Shown piece after piece: positions 24,710 through 34,143 of a DNA stretch of 64,000 nucleotides. Position 1 is the stretch's first letter. The number at the start of each line of letters is the position of its first letter. The notes beneath the pieces were generated by a model. It worked only from the letters and a program-made list of their open reading frames with translations, had not been told where the DNA came from and searched no databases. The position numbers and the translations under genes are program-made. The stretch is from Georgenia soli (GTDB lineage Bacteria > Actinomycetota > Actinomycetes > Actinomycetales > Actinomycetaceae), in the NCBI RefSeq assembly GCF_002563695.1, contig NZ_PDJI01000004.1:248001-312000 (forward strand). The letters are read 5' to 3'.

Positions 24710-25072
24710 TCAGACGATCTGCTGCACCGCCCAGCCGTTCCCGTCGGGATCGGCGAAGAACACGAAGCGGCCCCACGGGAAGTCCTCGACGTCGCTGACC
24801 TCGACCCCCCGGCCGGCGAGCTGCGCGTGCGCCTCCTCGATGTCGTCGACCACGAGCTGCAGGCCCTCGACCGACCCCGGGCGCATCTCGGTGAGCCCGT
24901 CGCCGATGGCGATCGAGGCCGGTGAACCCGGTGGCGTGAGCTGGACGAAGCGCACCCCGCCGCCGATGTCGTGGTCGTGGTCCAGGACGAAGCCGGCCCT
25001 GTCCACGTAGAAGCGCAGGGCGCGGTCGACGTCGGAGACGGGGACCTGGACGAGCTCGAGGCGGAAGTCCAT
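24710..25072 (-). CDS. VOC-family protein
   Basis: 120 residues: LELVQVPVSDVDRALRFYVD, GLQLVVDDIEEAHAQLAGRG and FFADPDGNGWAVQQIV give the two beta-alpha-beta units of a vicinal-oxygen-chelate domain. The terminal metal-ligand Glu found in glyoxalase I (WELQ-type) is Ala-Val here, so it may not be an enzyme of that type. ATG start with no close neighbours on the same strand; it is 127 bp from the divergent MoxR gene. Confidence 0.88.
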   Translation of the reverse strand: MDFRLELVQVPVSDVDRALRFYVDRAGFVLDHDHDIGGGVRFVQLTPPGSPASIAIGDGLTEMRPGSVEGLQLVVDDIEEAHAQLAGRGVEVSDVEDFPWGRFVFFADPDGNGWAVQQIV

Positions 25073-25198
25073 GACGGGACGCTACGCCGGGCCCCGCCCC
25101 GACGGGGTGGATTCGACCGGCTGCGGGCGGCTTCGCGGCGAGAATGTCCGTGCCCGCATCGGTTCCCACGGCCGCACCCGATGCGGCACGATCGGTGC

Positions 25199-26176
25199 AT
25201 GGATCCAGCGGTGGCCGACATCGACGTCGACCTCGATCGCCTGCACGCCGTGACGGCGGACGTCCAGCGGTCGATGACGACCGTCATCGAGGGCAAGGAC
25301 GACGTCGTGCGCACCGTGCTGACGGTCCTGCTGGGCGGCGGGCACCTGCTCATCGAGGACGTCCCCGGCGTGGGCAAGACCATGCTCGCGAAGGCGCTGG
25401 CGCGCACGGTGGACTCGACGGTGCGCCGGGTCCAGTTCACCCCCGACCTGCTGCCGAGCGACATCACCGGCGTGAGCGTGTTCAACCAGGACACCCACGA
25501 GTTCGAGTTCCGGCCGGGTGCCGTGTTCGCCAACGTCGTCGTCGGGGACGAGATCAACAGGGCCTCTCCCAAGACGCAGTCCGCGCTGCTGGAGGCCATG
25601 GAGGAGCGGCAGGTCACGGTCGACGGCCGCACCTACCGACTCCCGGACCCGTTCATCGTCATGGCGACCCAGAACCCGGTCGAGATGGAGGGCACCTACC
25701 CGCTGCCGGAGGCGCAGCGAGACCGGTTCATGGCACGGATCTCGATGGGCTACCCCGACCCCGCCGCGGAGCTGCGCATGCTCGGCACCCACGGGTCCGG
25801 GTCGCCGCTGACGGACCTGCGGCCGGCCACGGACGCCGCGACGGTCGCGACCCTGGTCCGGACGGTGGAACGGCTGCACACCGCGCCGGCGGTCCGCCAG
25901 TACGTCGTCGACCTCGTGACGGCCACCCGGGCCAACCGGTACCTGCGGCTCGGCGCGTCGCCGCGCGCGGGGCTGCAGCTGCTGCGTGCGGCCCGCGCGC
26001 ACGCCGCCCTGGAGGGGCGCGACCACGTCCTGCCCGACGACGTCCAGCACCTGCTCGTCCCCGTCCTGGCGCACCGCATCATCCTCACCGGTGACGCCGA
26101 GCTCGGTGGTGCCTCCGCGGCGGACGTGCTGGCGTCCGTCGTCGCCGCCGTCCCGGTACCCGCCGCACCGCGATGA
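25199..26176 (+). CDS. MoxR-family AAA+ ATPase
   Basis: 325 residues. Walker A at 57-62 (DVPGVGKTML), Walker B at VVVGDEINRASPKTQSALLEAMEE, sensor 1 in MATQNPVEMEGTYPLPEAQRDRF and the C-terminal lid domain. MoxR ATPases act as chaperones for metal insertion or complex assembly together with a DUF58/VWA partner, and the overlapping DUF58 gene downstream fits that exactly. First gene of a three-gene operon; ATG in a GGTGCATGG context. Confidence 0.95.
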   Translation: MDPAVADIDVDLDRLHAVTADVQRSMTTVIEGKDDVVRTVLTVLLGGGHLLIEDVPGVGKTMLAKALARTVDSTVRRVQFTPDLLPSDITGVSVFNQDTHEFEFRPGAVFANVVVGDEINRASPKTQSALLEAMEERQVTVDGRTYRLPDPFIVMATQNPVEMEGTYPLPEAQRDRFMARISMGYPDPAAELRMLGTHGSGSPLTDLRPATDAATVATLVRTVERLHTAPAVRQYVVDLVTATRANRYLRLGASPRAGLQLLRAARAHAALEGRDHVLPDDVQHLLVPVLAHRIILTGDAELGGASAADVLASVVAAVPVPAAPR

Positions 26177-27402
26177 CCCCGCCGCGACTGACGACCCGGG
26201 GCCGCACGTTCCTGGCCCTCGGCGTGGTCGTGGTCGGCGCGGCGGCGCTGCTCGGGTTCCCGGACGTCACGCGCATCGGCGTCCTGCTCGCGCTGCTCCC
26301 CGTCCTCGCCGCGGCGTCGATCTGGCGACGCGCCCCGCGGCTGGAGCTGCGGCGCACGGTCGTCCCGGCGCAGGTCCAGCGCGGGGACTCCGGGCACGTC
26401 GAGCTGGTGCTGCACAACGTCGGGCGGCACGCCACCCTGCCGCACCTCGCCGAGGAACGCCTGGACCCTCGGCTCGGCGCGCCCGCCCGCTTCGTCCTGC
26501 CCCGCATGGCCCCCGGCGAACGGCGGACGGTGTCCTACGGCGTCGAGGGACGGGTGCGCGGGACGTACCGGCCGGGTCCGCTGACCCTCACCCTGACCGA
26601 CCCGTTCGGTCTGGCGTGCAGCCGCACCGAGCTGCCGGGGTCCGGCGAGGTGGTGGTGCTGCCGCGCATCGTCGCCCTCGACGGTGCCGGCGTCCGCCGC
26701 CAGGGTGGTGCCGGGGAGTGGCCCGTGCCGCACATGGTGGCCACGCAGGGCGAGGACGACGTCAGCACCCGTAACTACCAGCTCGGCGACGACCTGCGCC
26801 GGATCCACTGGCCCGCGACCGCGCACCGTGCCGAGCTCATGGTGCGCCAGGAGGAGCAGCCCGCCCGGCGGCGGGCGGTGCTCGTTCTGGACTCTCGACG
26901 CCTGGGCCACCGGGGCCAGGGGGACGCCAGCTCGTTCGAGTGGGCGGTCAGCGCGCTCGCCTCCGCCGCCGTTCACCTCGCGGGCCGCGGCTACGGCCTC
27001 CACCTGGTCTCCACGGAGACGGTGCGGGAGGGTCGCGCCGCCACGGTGCTCTCCCTCGGCTCCGTGCTGCGGTACCTCGCGCTGGCCCTGCCCGAGGCCG
27101 CCGACCTCGAACCCGTGCTGAGGACCGCCCGTCCGCTCACGGCCGGGGTCGTCGTCGCCGTCATGTCGGACGGCGATCCCGCCGCGCTCCAGCCCTTCGT
27201 CCGCGCACGGCCCGGGGGGACCGTGGGGGTCATGCTCGTCCTCGACGCGCCCGGGTTCGCCGGTGCCCCGGCCGACGGCGGGGCCGAGCGGGCGGCGGCC
27301 GTCGCCCGGGCGGCGGGCTGGCGCACCCACGTGGTGACTGCCGGGACCGACGTCGCCTCGGCCTGGCGCCGGGTGACCGCGTCGAGGCAGGTGGTCCGGT
27401 GA
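26173..27402 (+). CDS. DUF58 domain-containing protein
   Basis: 409 residues. Two membrane spans near the N-terminus (FLALGVVVVGAAALLGF and IGVLLALLPVLAAASIW), an extracytosolic beta-rich region, and the DUF58 core near residues 195-220 (YQLGDDLRRIHWPATAHRAE). It overlaps the moxR stop as ATGA and its own stop overlaps the next GTG, so all three proteins are coupled. DUF58 proteins are MoxR partners; the C-terminal part has the VWA-like organisation without a clear MIDAS. Precise role unknown. Confidence 0.93.
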   Translation: MTPPRLTTRGRTFLALGVVVVGAAALLGFPDVTRIGVLLALLPVLAAASIWRRAPRLELRRTVVPAQVQRGDSGHVELVLHNVGRHATLPHLAEERLDPRLGAPARFVLPRMAPGERRTVSYGVEGRVRGTYRPGPLTLTLTDPFGLACSRTELPGSGEVVVLPRIVALDGAGVRRQGGAGEWPVPHMVATQGEDDVSTRNYQLGDDLRRIHWPATAHRAELMVRQEEQPARRRAVLVLDSRRLGHRGQGDASSFEWAVSALASAAVHLAGRGYGLHLVSTETVREGRAATVLSLGSVLRYLALALPEAADLEPVLRTARPLTAGVVVAVMSDGDPAALQPFVRARPGGTVGVMLVLDAPGFAGAPADGGAERAAAVARAAGWRTHVVTAGTDVASAWRRVTASRQVVR

Positions 27403-29711
27403 TCGCGCGGAGCCGTTGGCCCGACGCCCTGCTCGCGCTGCTCGCCACCCTGGTGGCCAGCTGGGCGGTGGGCCCGCTCCTGCAGGGCGGCGAGTGGGCG
27501 GGCCCCATGCTCGCGGGCGCGCTCGCCGTCACCGCGACCGGGATGATCGCCCGGGCGCTGCGGCTGCCCGCGCCGCTCGTCGTCCTGGCGCAGGCGGGCG
27601 CCGGGTTCACCGTGCTCAGCTGGATCTTCGTACCGGGCAACCACATCCTCGGCATCCCCCTGACCTCGGCGTGGGCGGAGGCGGGAGCGCTGCTGCGGCA
27701 GGGCCTCGAGGCGATCCGGGTGGAGACGGTGCCCGCCCCGGGAACCACGGGGCTGCTCCTCGTCGTGGCCGGGTCCATGGTCGGTGTCGCGCTGGCCGTC
27801 GACGCGGTCGCTGTGACGCTGCGCTCGCCCGCTCTCGCCGGGCTCCCGCTGCTCGTGGTGCTCACCGTGACCGCGTCCGGCACCGGGCAGCCGCTCTCCC
27901 CGCGGTACTTCCTGACGACGGCGGCGGTGTGGCTCGCGATCGTCGCGCGCCAGAGCGTCGCGACGGTGCGGACCTGGCCCAACCAGCACAGCTGGTCCCG
28001 GACGGCGCCCGTGCCGTGCGACGACGAGGACGACGCCGGGCGCACGGGGAACCGCCACCGCACCTGGGCGGCGTCGCTCGGTGCCGCCTCCGTCGTTCTC
28101 GCGGCGCTGCTCGCGGGGTCGGTGCCCCACCTCGCGCCGACGGCGATCCTGCAGGGGCTGGGGACGGCGCCAGGGTCGGCGCCCGGCGGCGTGGCGTTCA
28201 CCGACACGCTCGACCTCGCCGCGGACCTCAGCGACCGCAGCGACCAGCCCGTGCTGCGCTACCGGGCCGACGGCGCCGCCAGGCCCGTGCCCCTGCGCGT
28301 GCTCGTGACGACCAGGTACTCGGGCGGTCGGTGGTGGCCCGTGGCAGGGCAGAGCGGCGAGGCGCGACCGCCGCTGCTCCCTCGGGACCCGGTCGAGGTC
28401 GCACGGGAGGACCTCGAGATCACGGTCGTGGAGAACCACCTCGACGCACCCCAGGTGGCTCTTCCCTACCCTCTGGTGGCGGCCGACTTCGGGGAGATCA
28501 CGTCGCGCACCGACACCCACACCGGCACGGTCTCCGTCGGCGCGCGGCCGCAGTCCTACGAGGCCGTCTCCACGCAGGTGGCCGGGACGCTCCCGGCCGA
28601 GGTGGGTGCCGGACCGGTGACCGGGCCCGTGGACCCCGACCTGCTGCAGGTGGACGAGGCCGCCCGCCCGCTCCTGCAGGAGGTCCTCGCCGACGTGGCG
28701 GGGGACGAGACCAACCAGCTGCGGGTCGCCCGGGCGCTGCAGGCGTACCTGCGTGGCCCCGAGTTCACCTACTCGCTCACCCTGGCCGACCCGCTGCCCG
28801 GCCCGGACGGCCAGCCGATGGACCCCGTGAGCCACTTCCTGACCACCAAGCTCGGCTACTGCACGCAGTTCGCCTCCGCGATGGTCATGCTCGCCCGCGA
28901 GGCGGGGATCCCCGCCCGGCTGGCGATCGGGTTCCTGCCCGGCGAGAAGGAGGTCGACGGCTCGTACACGGTGGTCGCCGCCGACGCGCACGCCTGGCCG
29001 GAGCTGTACATCACCGGACTCGGCTGGACACGCTTCGAGCCCACCCCGGCAGGGCGGTCCGGAGCCGCGCCCGTCTACCTGACCCAGGAGGACGTCGGCG
29101 CCCCTGTGCCGACCGCCGCCGCCACGACCCCGCCCGCGGGTGAGCGCCCGGTGACCGACCCGGGCGGCGCCATGAACTCTGGGACGGCGCCGGCGTCGAA
29201 CTGGATGGTCGGCAGCCTCCGTGCGCTCGGCAGCGTCGCCGCCCCGCTCGCCACGGCGGTCGGCGCCGCACTCGTCCTGCCGCTGGCAGGGCGGTGGCGC
29301 CGACAGGCAGGGCGACGGCGGTCTGCCGACGACGCCGCCCGGGTCGAGGGCGAGTGGCGCATCCTGACCACCACCCTGGCCGACCTCGGGGTGCCCGCCC
29401 CCGTCGGCGCCACCCCGCGCCAGGCCGCCGAGCACTACCGCAGTGCGGCCGGTCTGACCGGAGAGGCCTCGGACGCCCTGTCCGGTGCCGCAGCCAGGCT
29501 CGAGCGCGCCCGGTACGCCCCCGGCGGTGCGGAGCTGGGGACGATGGCGGCGGACGTCCGCACAGTCCTCGCTCATGTCCGCTCCACCCGTTCCTGGCGG
29601 AGACGTCTGCGCGCGCTCCTCGCCCCCGCCAGCGGACTCGAGCAGCTGCGTGCGTGGGGGGACCGGGCCGGCACGGTCGGGCGCTCCCGCTCCCTCCGGC
29701 CCGGAGCCTGA
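27399..29711 (+). CDS. Transglutaminase-like membrane protein (TgpA family)
   Basis: 770 residues: about six membrane spans within the first 240 residues, an external transglutaminase-like domain, and one more span near 605-630 followed by a DUF4129-like cytosolic tail. The catalytic Cys488 (KLGYCTQFASAMVMLAREAG) and His531 (ADAHAWPELYI) are clear; the acid is probably in GWTRFEPTPA. TgpA-type proteins with MoxR and DUF58 neighbours are common in actinobacteria, and the domain probably acts on cell-envelope peptides or proteins. GTG start overlapping the DUF58 stop. Confidence 0.93.
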   Translation: MIARSRWPDALLALLATLVASWAVGPLLQGGEWAGPMLAGALAVTATGMIARALRLPAPLVVLAQAGAGFTVLSWIFVPGNHILGIPLTSAWAEAGALLRQGLEAIRVETVPAPGTTGLLLVVAGSMVGVALAVDAVAVTLRSPALAGLPLLVVLTVTASGTGQPLSPRYFLTTAAVWLAIVARQSVATVRTWPNQHSWSRTAPVPCDDEDDAGRTGNRHRTWAASLGAASVVLAALLAGSVPHLAPTAILQGLGTAPGSAPGGVAFTDTLDLAADLSDRSDQPVLRYRADGAARPVPLRVLVTTRYSGGRWWPVAGQSGEARPPLLPRDPVEVAREDLEITVVENHLDAPQVALPYPLVAADFGEITSRTDTHTGTVSVGARPQSYEAVSTQVAGTLPAEVGAGPVTGPVDPDLLQVDEAARPLLQEVLADVAGDETNQLRVARALQAYLRGPEFTYSLTLADPLPGPDGQPMDPVSHFLTTKLGYCTQFASAMVMLAREAGIPARLAIGFLPGEKEVDGSYTVVAADAHAWPELYITGLGWTRFEPTPAGRSGAAPVYLTQEDVGAPVPTAAATTPPAGERPVTDPGGAMNSGTAPASNWMVGSLRALGSVAAPLATAVGAALVLPLAGRWRRQAGRRRSADDAARVEGEWRILTTTLADLGVPAPVGATPRQAAEHYRSAAGLTGEASDALSGAAARLERARYAPGGAELGTMAADVRTVLAHVRSTRSWRRRLRALLAPASGLEQLRAWGDRAGTVGRSRSLRPGA

Positions 29712-29877
29712 GACCGCCCGCACGCCGGAGCCGGAGCCGGACCTCGCCGAGGCGCGAATCGTGGCCGCACCGTGAGGCAGGGGCTGCCGACACCATGCCG
29801 AGACGCGGGGCTCCGCGCGCAAGGGCGGCCAGGCAGCGTGCGATCATGAGCCCGCCAGACCGACCGGAAAGGGGCCA

Positions 29878-31200
29878 GTGAACACCACCGACGCCCCCGG
29901 CTCGTCACCGGTGCCCCGGCTCGGTGCCGGAGCGGTGCTCGCGGTCGTGGCAGCCGCGCTCGTGGTGGCCGTCTCCGGCCTGAACGCGATCTCGGGCATC
30001 TTCGGGCCGGCGTTCCTTGCCCTCACGCTCGTCCTGGCCGGCCGGCCCCTGCAGCAGCGCCTCGTCAGGCACCGGTGGCACCCTCTTGCGGCATCGGCCG
30101 TGGTCCTGCTCGGGCTGTACGCGCTGCTGCTGGTGCTGGTCCTGGCCACCGGCTTCGCCGTCGTCCAGCTCTCCGGCGCCCTGCCCCGGTACGCCGACGA
30201 GTTCCGCGGCCTGTACCAGTCGGGGCTGGACTGGGTCGGCACGCGGGGCATCGAGGTGGGCAGCGTCGAGGAGATCCTCTCGCAGGTCGACTTCGTGGCG
30301 CTCGCAGGCGACCTCCTCGACTACCTGGGCGCGGCGTCGTCGCAGGTGCTGCTCGTCGTCATGGTGATGTTCTTCCTGTCGCTCGACCTCGCGGCGGTGC
30401 GACAGCGCGCCGTCCGGCTCGAGGCCGCCCGTCCGCGCGTGGCGGCGGCCCTGGCTGACTTCTCCCGGCGGGTGCGCACCTACTGGGTCGTCTCAACTGT
30501 CTTCGGGCTCGTGGTGGCGGCGCTGGACGTGGTCGCGCTGGCGATCCTTGGCGTCCCTCTGGCGCTGACCTGGGGCATCCTCGCCTTCGTCACCAACTAC
30601 ATCCCGAACATCGGGTTCGTCCTCGGCCTGCTGCCGCCGGCGCTGCTCGCGCTTCTCGAGGGTGACGTCGCCACGATGGTGTGGGTCGTCGTCACGTACT
30701 CGGTCATCAACTTCACCCTCCAGTCGCTCATCCAGCCGAAGTTCGTGGGCGACGCCGTCGGGCTCAGCCCCACCGTGACCTTTCTTTCGCTGGTGTTCTG
30801 GTCCTTCGTCGTCGGACCGCTGGGCGCGATCCTGGCCGTCCCGCTCACCCTGTTCTTCCAGAGCCTCCTCATCACCACAGATCCGCGCGCCGGCTGGCTC
30901 AACGCGTTCCTCGAGTCCGAGGGCCGGGACGCAGGCCCCGCGGACCCCGGATCGCCGGTCGGCCCCCCACCACAGCCGGCCGAACCAGACTCAGCCGGCA
31001 CGTCCAGCCCGCAACGCGAGGCACCCGGTCCGGCCACGGTGACAGCCGCCGACGTCGAGGGCGGGGCTGTCGGCCCGGGCGGCACCGGGCACGGCCATAG
31101 CGGTGAGAGGCGCCGCATAGCAGAGGGCGACAGCGACGCCGACGACGGGGGACGCTCGGAGGGCCCCCTGGACGGAGCCGGCTCCCGCCACCACCCCTAG
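29878..31200 (+). CDS. AI-2E family transporter (PerM-like permease)
   Basis: 440 residues. Eight hydrophobic spans in the order typical of the family, with conserved ILAFVTNYIPNIGFVLGLLPP and FTLQSLIQPKFVGDAVGLSP near the C-terminal half. The tail from residue 345 onward is a long Pro/Gly/Ser-rich hydrophilic extension of about 95 residues, probably cytosolic. The family name comes from TqsA; most members export something other than AI-2, and no luxS context exists here. GTG start with GGAAAGGGG upstream. Confidence 0.93.
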   Translation: MNTTDAPGSSPVPRLGAGAVLAVVAAALVVAVSGLNAISGIFGPAFLALTLVLAGRPLQQRLVRHRWHPLAASAVVLLGLYALLLVLVLATGFAVVQLSGALPRYADEFRGLYQSGLDWVGTRGIEVGSVEEILSQVDFVALAGDLLDYLGAASSQVLLVVMVMFFLSLDLAAVRQRAVRLEAARPRVAAALADFSRRVRTYWVVSTVFGLVVAALDVVALAILGVPLALTWGILAFVTNYIPNIGFVLGLLPPALLALLEGDVATMVWVVVTYSVINFTLQSLIQPKFVGDAVGLSPTVTFLSLVFWSFVVGPLGAILAVPLTLFFQSLLITTDPRAGWLNAFLESEGRDAGPADPGSPVGPPPQPAEPDSAGTSSPQREAPGPATVTAADVEGGAVGPGGTGHGHSGERRRIAEGDSDADDGGRSEGPLDGAGSRHHP

Positions 31201-31210
31201 ACTCGGGCCC

Positions 31211-32173
31211 GTGACGACCGCCAGCGCCGAGGTGACCAGCAACCGTCCTCTCGCCTGCAGCCGCCTGAGCCTGGAGGCCGAGGAGGACCTTGCCGGCACC
31301 GCGTCCACGGTGTCGGGCTACCTCGTCATCGAGCACGGCGGTCCCTGGGGCACGAAGGTGCTGCGCGACGCGCCGTTCGCGGACCCGGACGGCACGGGGG
31401 TCCCGCTGGGGGCGTACCTGACCTCGGCCCTGGCGCCGCTCGGCGTCACGACGCTGCTGGCCCGGCGGCCGGGCGCACGTCACGGCATCCCCGGTCAGGT
31501 CACCGTCATGCTCGTGTCGTTCGACGGATCCACGGCGCACGGCGCCCGGACCACCGTGGGAGCGGTCTCTCGTCTGTTCGGGTGGCAGTGGCCTGCACTG
31601 CTGGACGAGCTCCGCTCCGGCGTGCTCCCGCAGGGCTGGCAACCGCTCGGCACCCAGCTGCTCGTGTGCGCGCACGCCAGACGGGACGCCTGCTGCGGCG
31701 AGCTTGGCCGCCCGCTGGTGGCAGCGCTGGCGGCTCTAGATCCTGAGCGGACCTGGGAGGTGAGCCACGTCGGCGGGCACCGGTTCGCTCCCAACACGCT
31801 CGTGCTGCCCGACGGCCTGGTCTACGGGCGGCTCGGTGCCTCGCGGGCCCGCGATCTCCTGGACGCGCACGCCGACGGTCGGATGCTCACGGATGCCCTT
31901 CGCGGCCGCGCCGGCCTACCCGGCCCTGTCCAGGCAGCGGAGCTCGCCGTTCGCGATGCTGCCCGTGCTGACGGCGACCGTGATGTCAGCCTTCTTGAGG
32001 TGACCGACGAAGGCGGCCTCACGTCCTCGCGATGGTCGGCACGAGGCCGGAACTGGCGGGTCGCGGTGGAGACTCGTCCCGGCGAGGGCTTGGACCGTCC
32101 CAGCAGCTGTGGGAAGGATCCGGTGACGCCATCGCCGAGGTACGTCGTGCTCGAAGTCATCCCCGAAGACTGA
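31211..32173 (+). CDS. Sucrase/ferredoxin-like family protein
   Basis: 320 residues with the Suc_Fer-like pattern: CSRLSLEAEEDLAGTAS near the start, LLVCAHARRDACCGELGRPL and HVGGHRFAPNTLVLPDG. The CAHxRRDxCCG and HxxGHRFAPN motifs resemble the thioredoxin-fold [2Fe-2S] ferredoxins, where two Cys and two His residues hold the cluster; here C-x-H and H-x-x-x-H-R are candidates. Electron carrier role is inferred, no partner is adjacent. GTG start, 10 bp after the AI-2E gene, so co-transcription is likely. The last 17 bp overlap the convergent HNH gene. Confidence 0.88.
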   Translation: MTTASAEVTSNRPLACSRLSLEAEEDLAGTASTVSGYLVIEHGGPWGTKVLRDAPFADPDGTGVPLGAYLTSALAPLGVTTLLARRPGARHGIPGQVTVMLVSFDGSTAHGARTTVGAVSRLFGWQWPALLDELRSGVLPQGWQPLGTQLLVCAHARRDACCGELGRPLVAALAALDPERTWEVSHVGGHRFAPNTLVLPDGLVYGRLGASRARDLLDAHADGRMLTDALRGRAGLPGPVQAAELAVRDAARADGDRDVSLLEVTDEGGLTSSRWSARGRNWRVAVETRPGEGLDRPSSCGKDPVTPSPRYVVLEVIPED

Positions 32174-33860
32174 TGACCGCAGAACTGGAGCCGGTAAGGA
32201 AGTCTCGACAGCGGCCCTGAGGCAACGGCCGCCGACATAGGGACAGACGGCGTCCAGACGGCCCGCTTCGGGGTGCCCGCTCAGTGTCGGGGTGTGGTGT
32301 GTCGGGGTGTTCGATCTCGGTGCCGTCGCGGCGGTAGAACTTCCAGCGGGTGTGTCGGCGTTCGATGCTGATGCGGCGTTGGTGGACGTGTTCGTGGTGG
32401 TGCCAGCACAGCAGGACGCCGAGCTTGGTGTCGGTGCGGCCGTGGTGGTCGTGCCACCAGATGGAGTGGTGGATCTCGCCCTCGCCGGGCGGGGCGTCGC
32501 AGCCGGGGTAGCGGCAGTTCTTGTCGCGGGCGATGATCGCGCGGGTCTGGGCGGTGGTGAAGAGGCGTTCCTCGCGGCCGACGTCCAGGACCTCGGAGTC
32601 GGGGCCGAAGACGACGCGGTGGAAGCCGCCGTCGCAGGCGAGACGGGCCAGCAGGGTCGGGGCCAGGGCGGTGCCGTCGGGCAGGGTCGCCGGGGCGAGG
32701 TCGGTCAGGGCGGCGGGGTCGAGGTCGGCGGTGATGACGGCCTCGGGCAGGTCCTGCCCGCACCCGCACACCCCACCCCCGCCCTGTCCCGCCGTGCGAG
32801 GGTGCGTGGCACCGGCGGCGACCGCGCCTGCGGCCCGGTCCGCCCCTGCGGGGTGCGGAACGTCGGCGACGGGAGGGGCGGGCAGGCCGAACGCGGCTCC
32901 GGCGTGCCCGGCCGGTCCCGCCCCGGCGGCTCCGGCGTGCCCGGCCGCGTCGTGCCCGGTCGGTGCAGGGGCGGCGGGGAGGGGGCAGGTGGGGTGGCGG
33001 CGGGCGGGCCGGGTCGCGGCGATCAGGCGCTGGAGGGTGTCGAAGGGGACGTGGACGGAGAGGTGCGGGCGGATCCGGGCCCCGGGGCGCAGGGTCCCGG
33101 AGTCCAGCCCGAGCCGGGCCAGCCCGGTCAGGTTGGCCGCGTTGCGCTGACGCGGGGTCCGGCGGTCGTCCCGGGCGGGGACCCCGCCGCGGGCGGCCAG
33201 CGCGGTCAGCACCAGCTGCCCGCTGGCGCGGGAGAGCCACCCGCCGGGCACGTACCCCTCGGTGGTCTCCGCGAGGTAGAACTCCTCCCGGCCGGACTCG
33301 GCCACGTAGGCCCGGTCCGCGGCGTCGGGGTCGGCGCGCTGGGCCCAGTGCTCCACCGCGGTGGCGAACGCCGAGGCGTCCAGCTCCCGGGCGTGGCCCA
33401 GCAGGAACTCCTCCCCCACCGCCTCGTCCCGCAGCGTGGCCCGCCGCGCGTCGGTGCCGGTGGTGTGGCGCACCAGGGCGCTGACGTGGTCGGCGGAGAT
33501 CTCCCCGGCGGCCAGCGCCTGCGCGGTGGCGGGCAGGTGGTCGCGCAGCGCCCGCGCCTGGCGCACCTCCCGCGCCGCCGACGCCCGGTGCTTCCCCGTG
33601 CGGGTGCGGTACCACGCGGCCATCGACCGCGCCCCGTCCAGCGCCCACAGCCCGTCCGCCTCCACCGTGGCCAGCGCCTTCGCGTTCAGCGCCTCCAGCC
33701 GGCGCCGGACCTCCTCGACCCGGTCCAGCACCCCCAGGGTCACCTCGCCCGGCACGGTGTGCAGGTCGATCCCGGCCAGCTCCTCCACCATCTCCCGCAC
33801 CCGGTCCAGCCCCACGGTCACGGCCGCGGCCGGGCTCCCGGCCTCCTCCACCAGCGACAT
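32157..33860 (-). CDS. DUF222 / HNH endonuclease family protein (13E12 repeat family)
   Basis: 567 residues. N-terminal DUF222 region (about 20-290: ALNAKALATVEADGLWALDG, YRTRTGKHRASAAREVRQAR) and a C-terminal HNH nuclease at about 460-515 (CRYPGCDAPPGEGEIHHSIW, WHDHHGRTD, LLCWHHHEHVHQ). Between them is an Ala/Gly/His repeat (GHAGAAGAGPAGHAGAA). Such genes are multicopy and mobile-like in actinobacteria, without a known role. The start at 33860 follows GGGGGAGGGGG; an upstream GTG would add 18 residues of no similarity. The C-terminal 45 residues beyond the usual end run into the neighbouring gene, suggesting the insertion joined a foreign end. Confidence 0.9.
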   Translation of the reverse strand: MSLVEEAGSPAAAVTVGLDRVREMVEELAGIDLHTVPGEVTLGVLDRVEEVRRRLEALNAKALATVEADGLWALDGARSMAAWYRTRTGKHRASAAREVRQARALRDHLPATAQALAAGEISADHVSALVRHTTGTDARRATLRDEAVGEEFLLGHARELDASAFATAVEHWAQRADPDAADRAYVAESGREEFYLAETTEGYVPGGWLSRASGQLVLTALAARGGVPARDDRRTPRQRNAANLTGLARLGLDSGTLRPGARIRPHLSVHVPFDTLQRLIAATRPARRHPTCPLPAAPAPTGHDAAGHAGAAGAGPAGHAGAAFGLPAPPVADVPHPAGADRAAGAVAAGATHPRTAGQGGGGVCGCGQDLPEAVITADLDPAALTDLAPATLPDGTALAPTLLARLACDGGFHRVVFGPDSEVLDVGREERLFTTAQTRAIIARDKNCRYPGCDAPPGEGEIHHSIWWHDHHGRTDTKLGVLLCWHHHEHVHQRRISIERRHTRWKFYRRDGTEIEHPDTPHPDTERAPRSGPSGRRLSLCRRPLPQGRCRDFLTGSSSAVISLRG

Positions 33861-33968
33861 CCCCACCACCCCCTCCCCCCGCGGTCCGTCCCGGAACGAA
33901 TTCCTTCTCACCAACGCTATCGAACGCCTGTTCGGACGTAAAGACGTGGCGGCCCATTCCGAGGAATT

Positions 33969-34143
33969 TGTGGAAACCGTGGCAGCCCGGCCACCTGTGC
34001 ATCATCAGGGCGGTGGAAACCGTGGCGCTTGGGGCCGCTGTGGATAGTCGAGGTGTGTGGAAACACTGGCATCTCGACTGCCTGTGGACAATCGGAGGCT
34101 GTGGAAAGCTCGACAACTTGGCCGTTGGAATAACCCGCGGGCC
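33969..34143. repeat. 44-bp tandem array carrying paired TGTGGA motifs
   Basis: Units begin at 33969, 34012, 34056 and 34100 (periods 43, 44 and 44). Each starts with TGTGGAAAC or a one-base variant (TGTGGAAAG in the last), and the second motif follows 27 bp into the unit: TGTGCATCA, TGTGGATAG and TGTGGACAA, the last unit being degraded. All motifs face the same way. TGTGGACAA and TGTGGATAG match, exactly or nearly, the complement of actinobacterial DnaA boxes. Confidence 0.9.

Noticed and set aside
26991..29822. Very long minus-strand frame opposite the DUF58/transglutaminase genes
   Set aside because: Composition is Arg/Gly/His-rich with no recognisable family; it is an antisense shadow of GC-rich codon usage.
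29712..29877. Small gene between the transglutaminase and AI-2E genes
   Set aside because: Short frames present have no ribosome site or recognisable start; I see nothing functional in this gap beyond the AI-2E ribosome site.
33969..34143. 44-bp array as CRISPR
   Set aside because: Units are contiguous without distinct spacers, and no cas genes are present.
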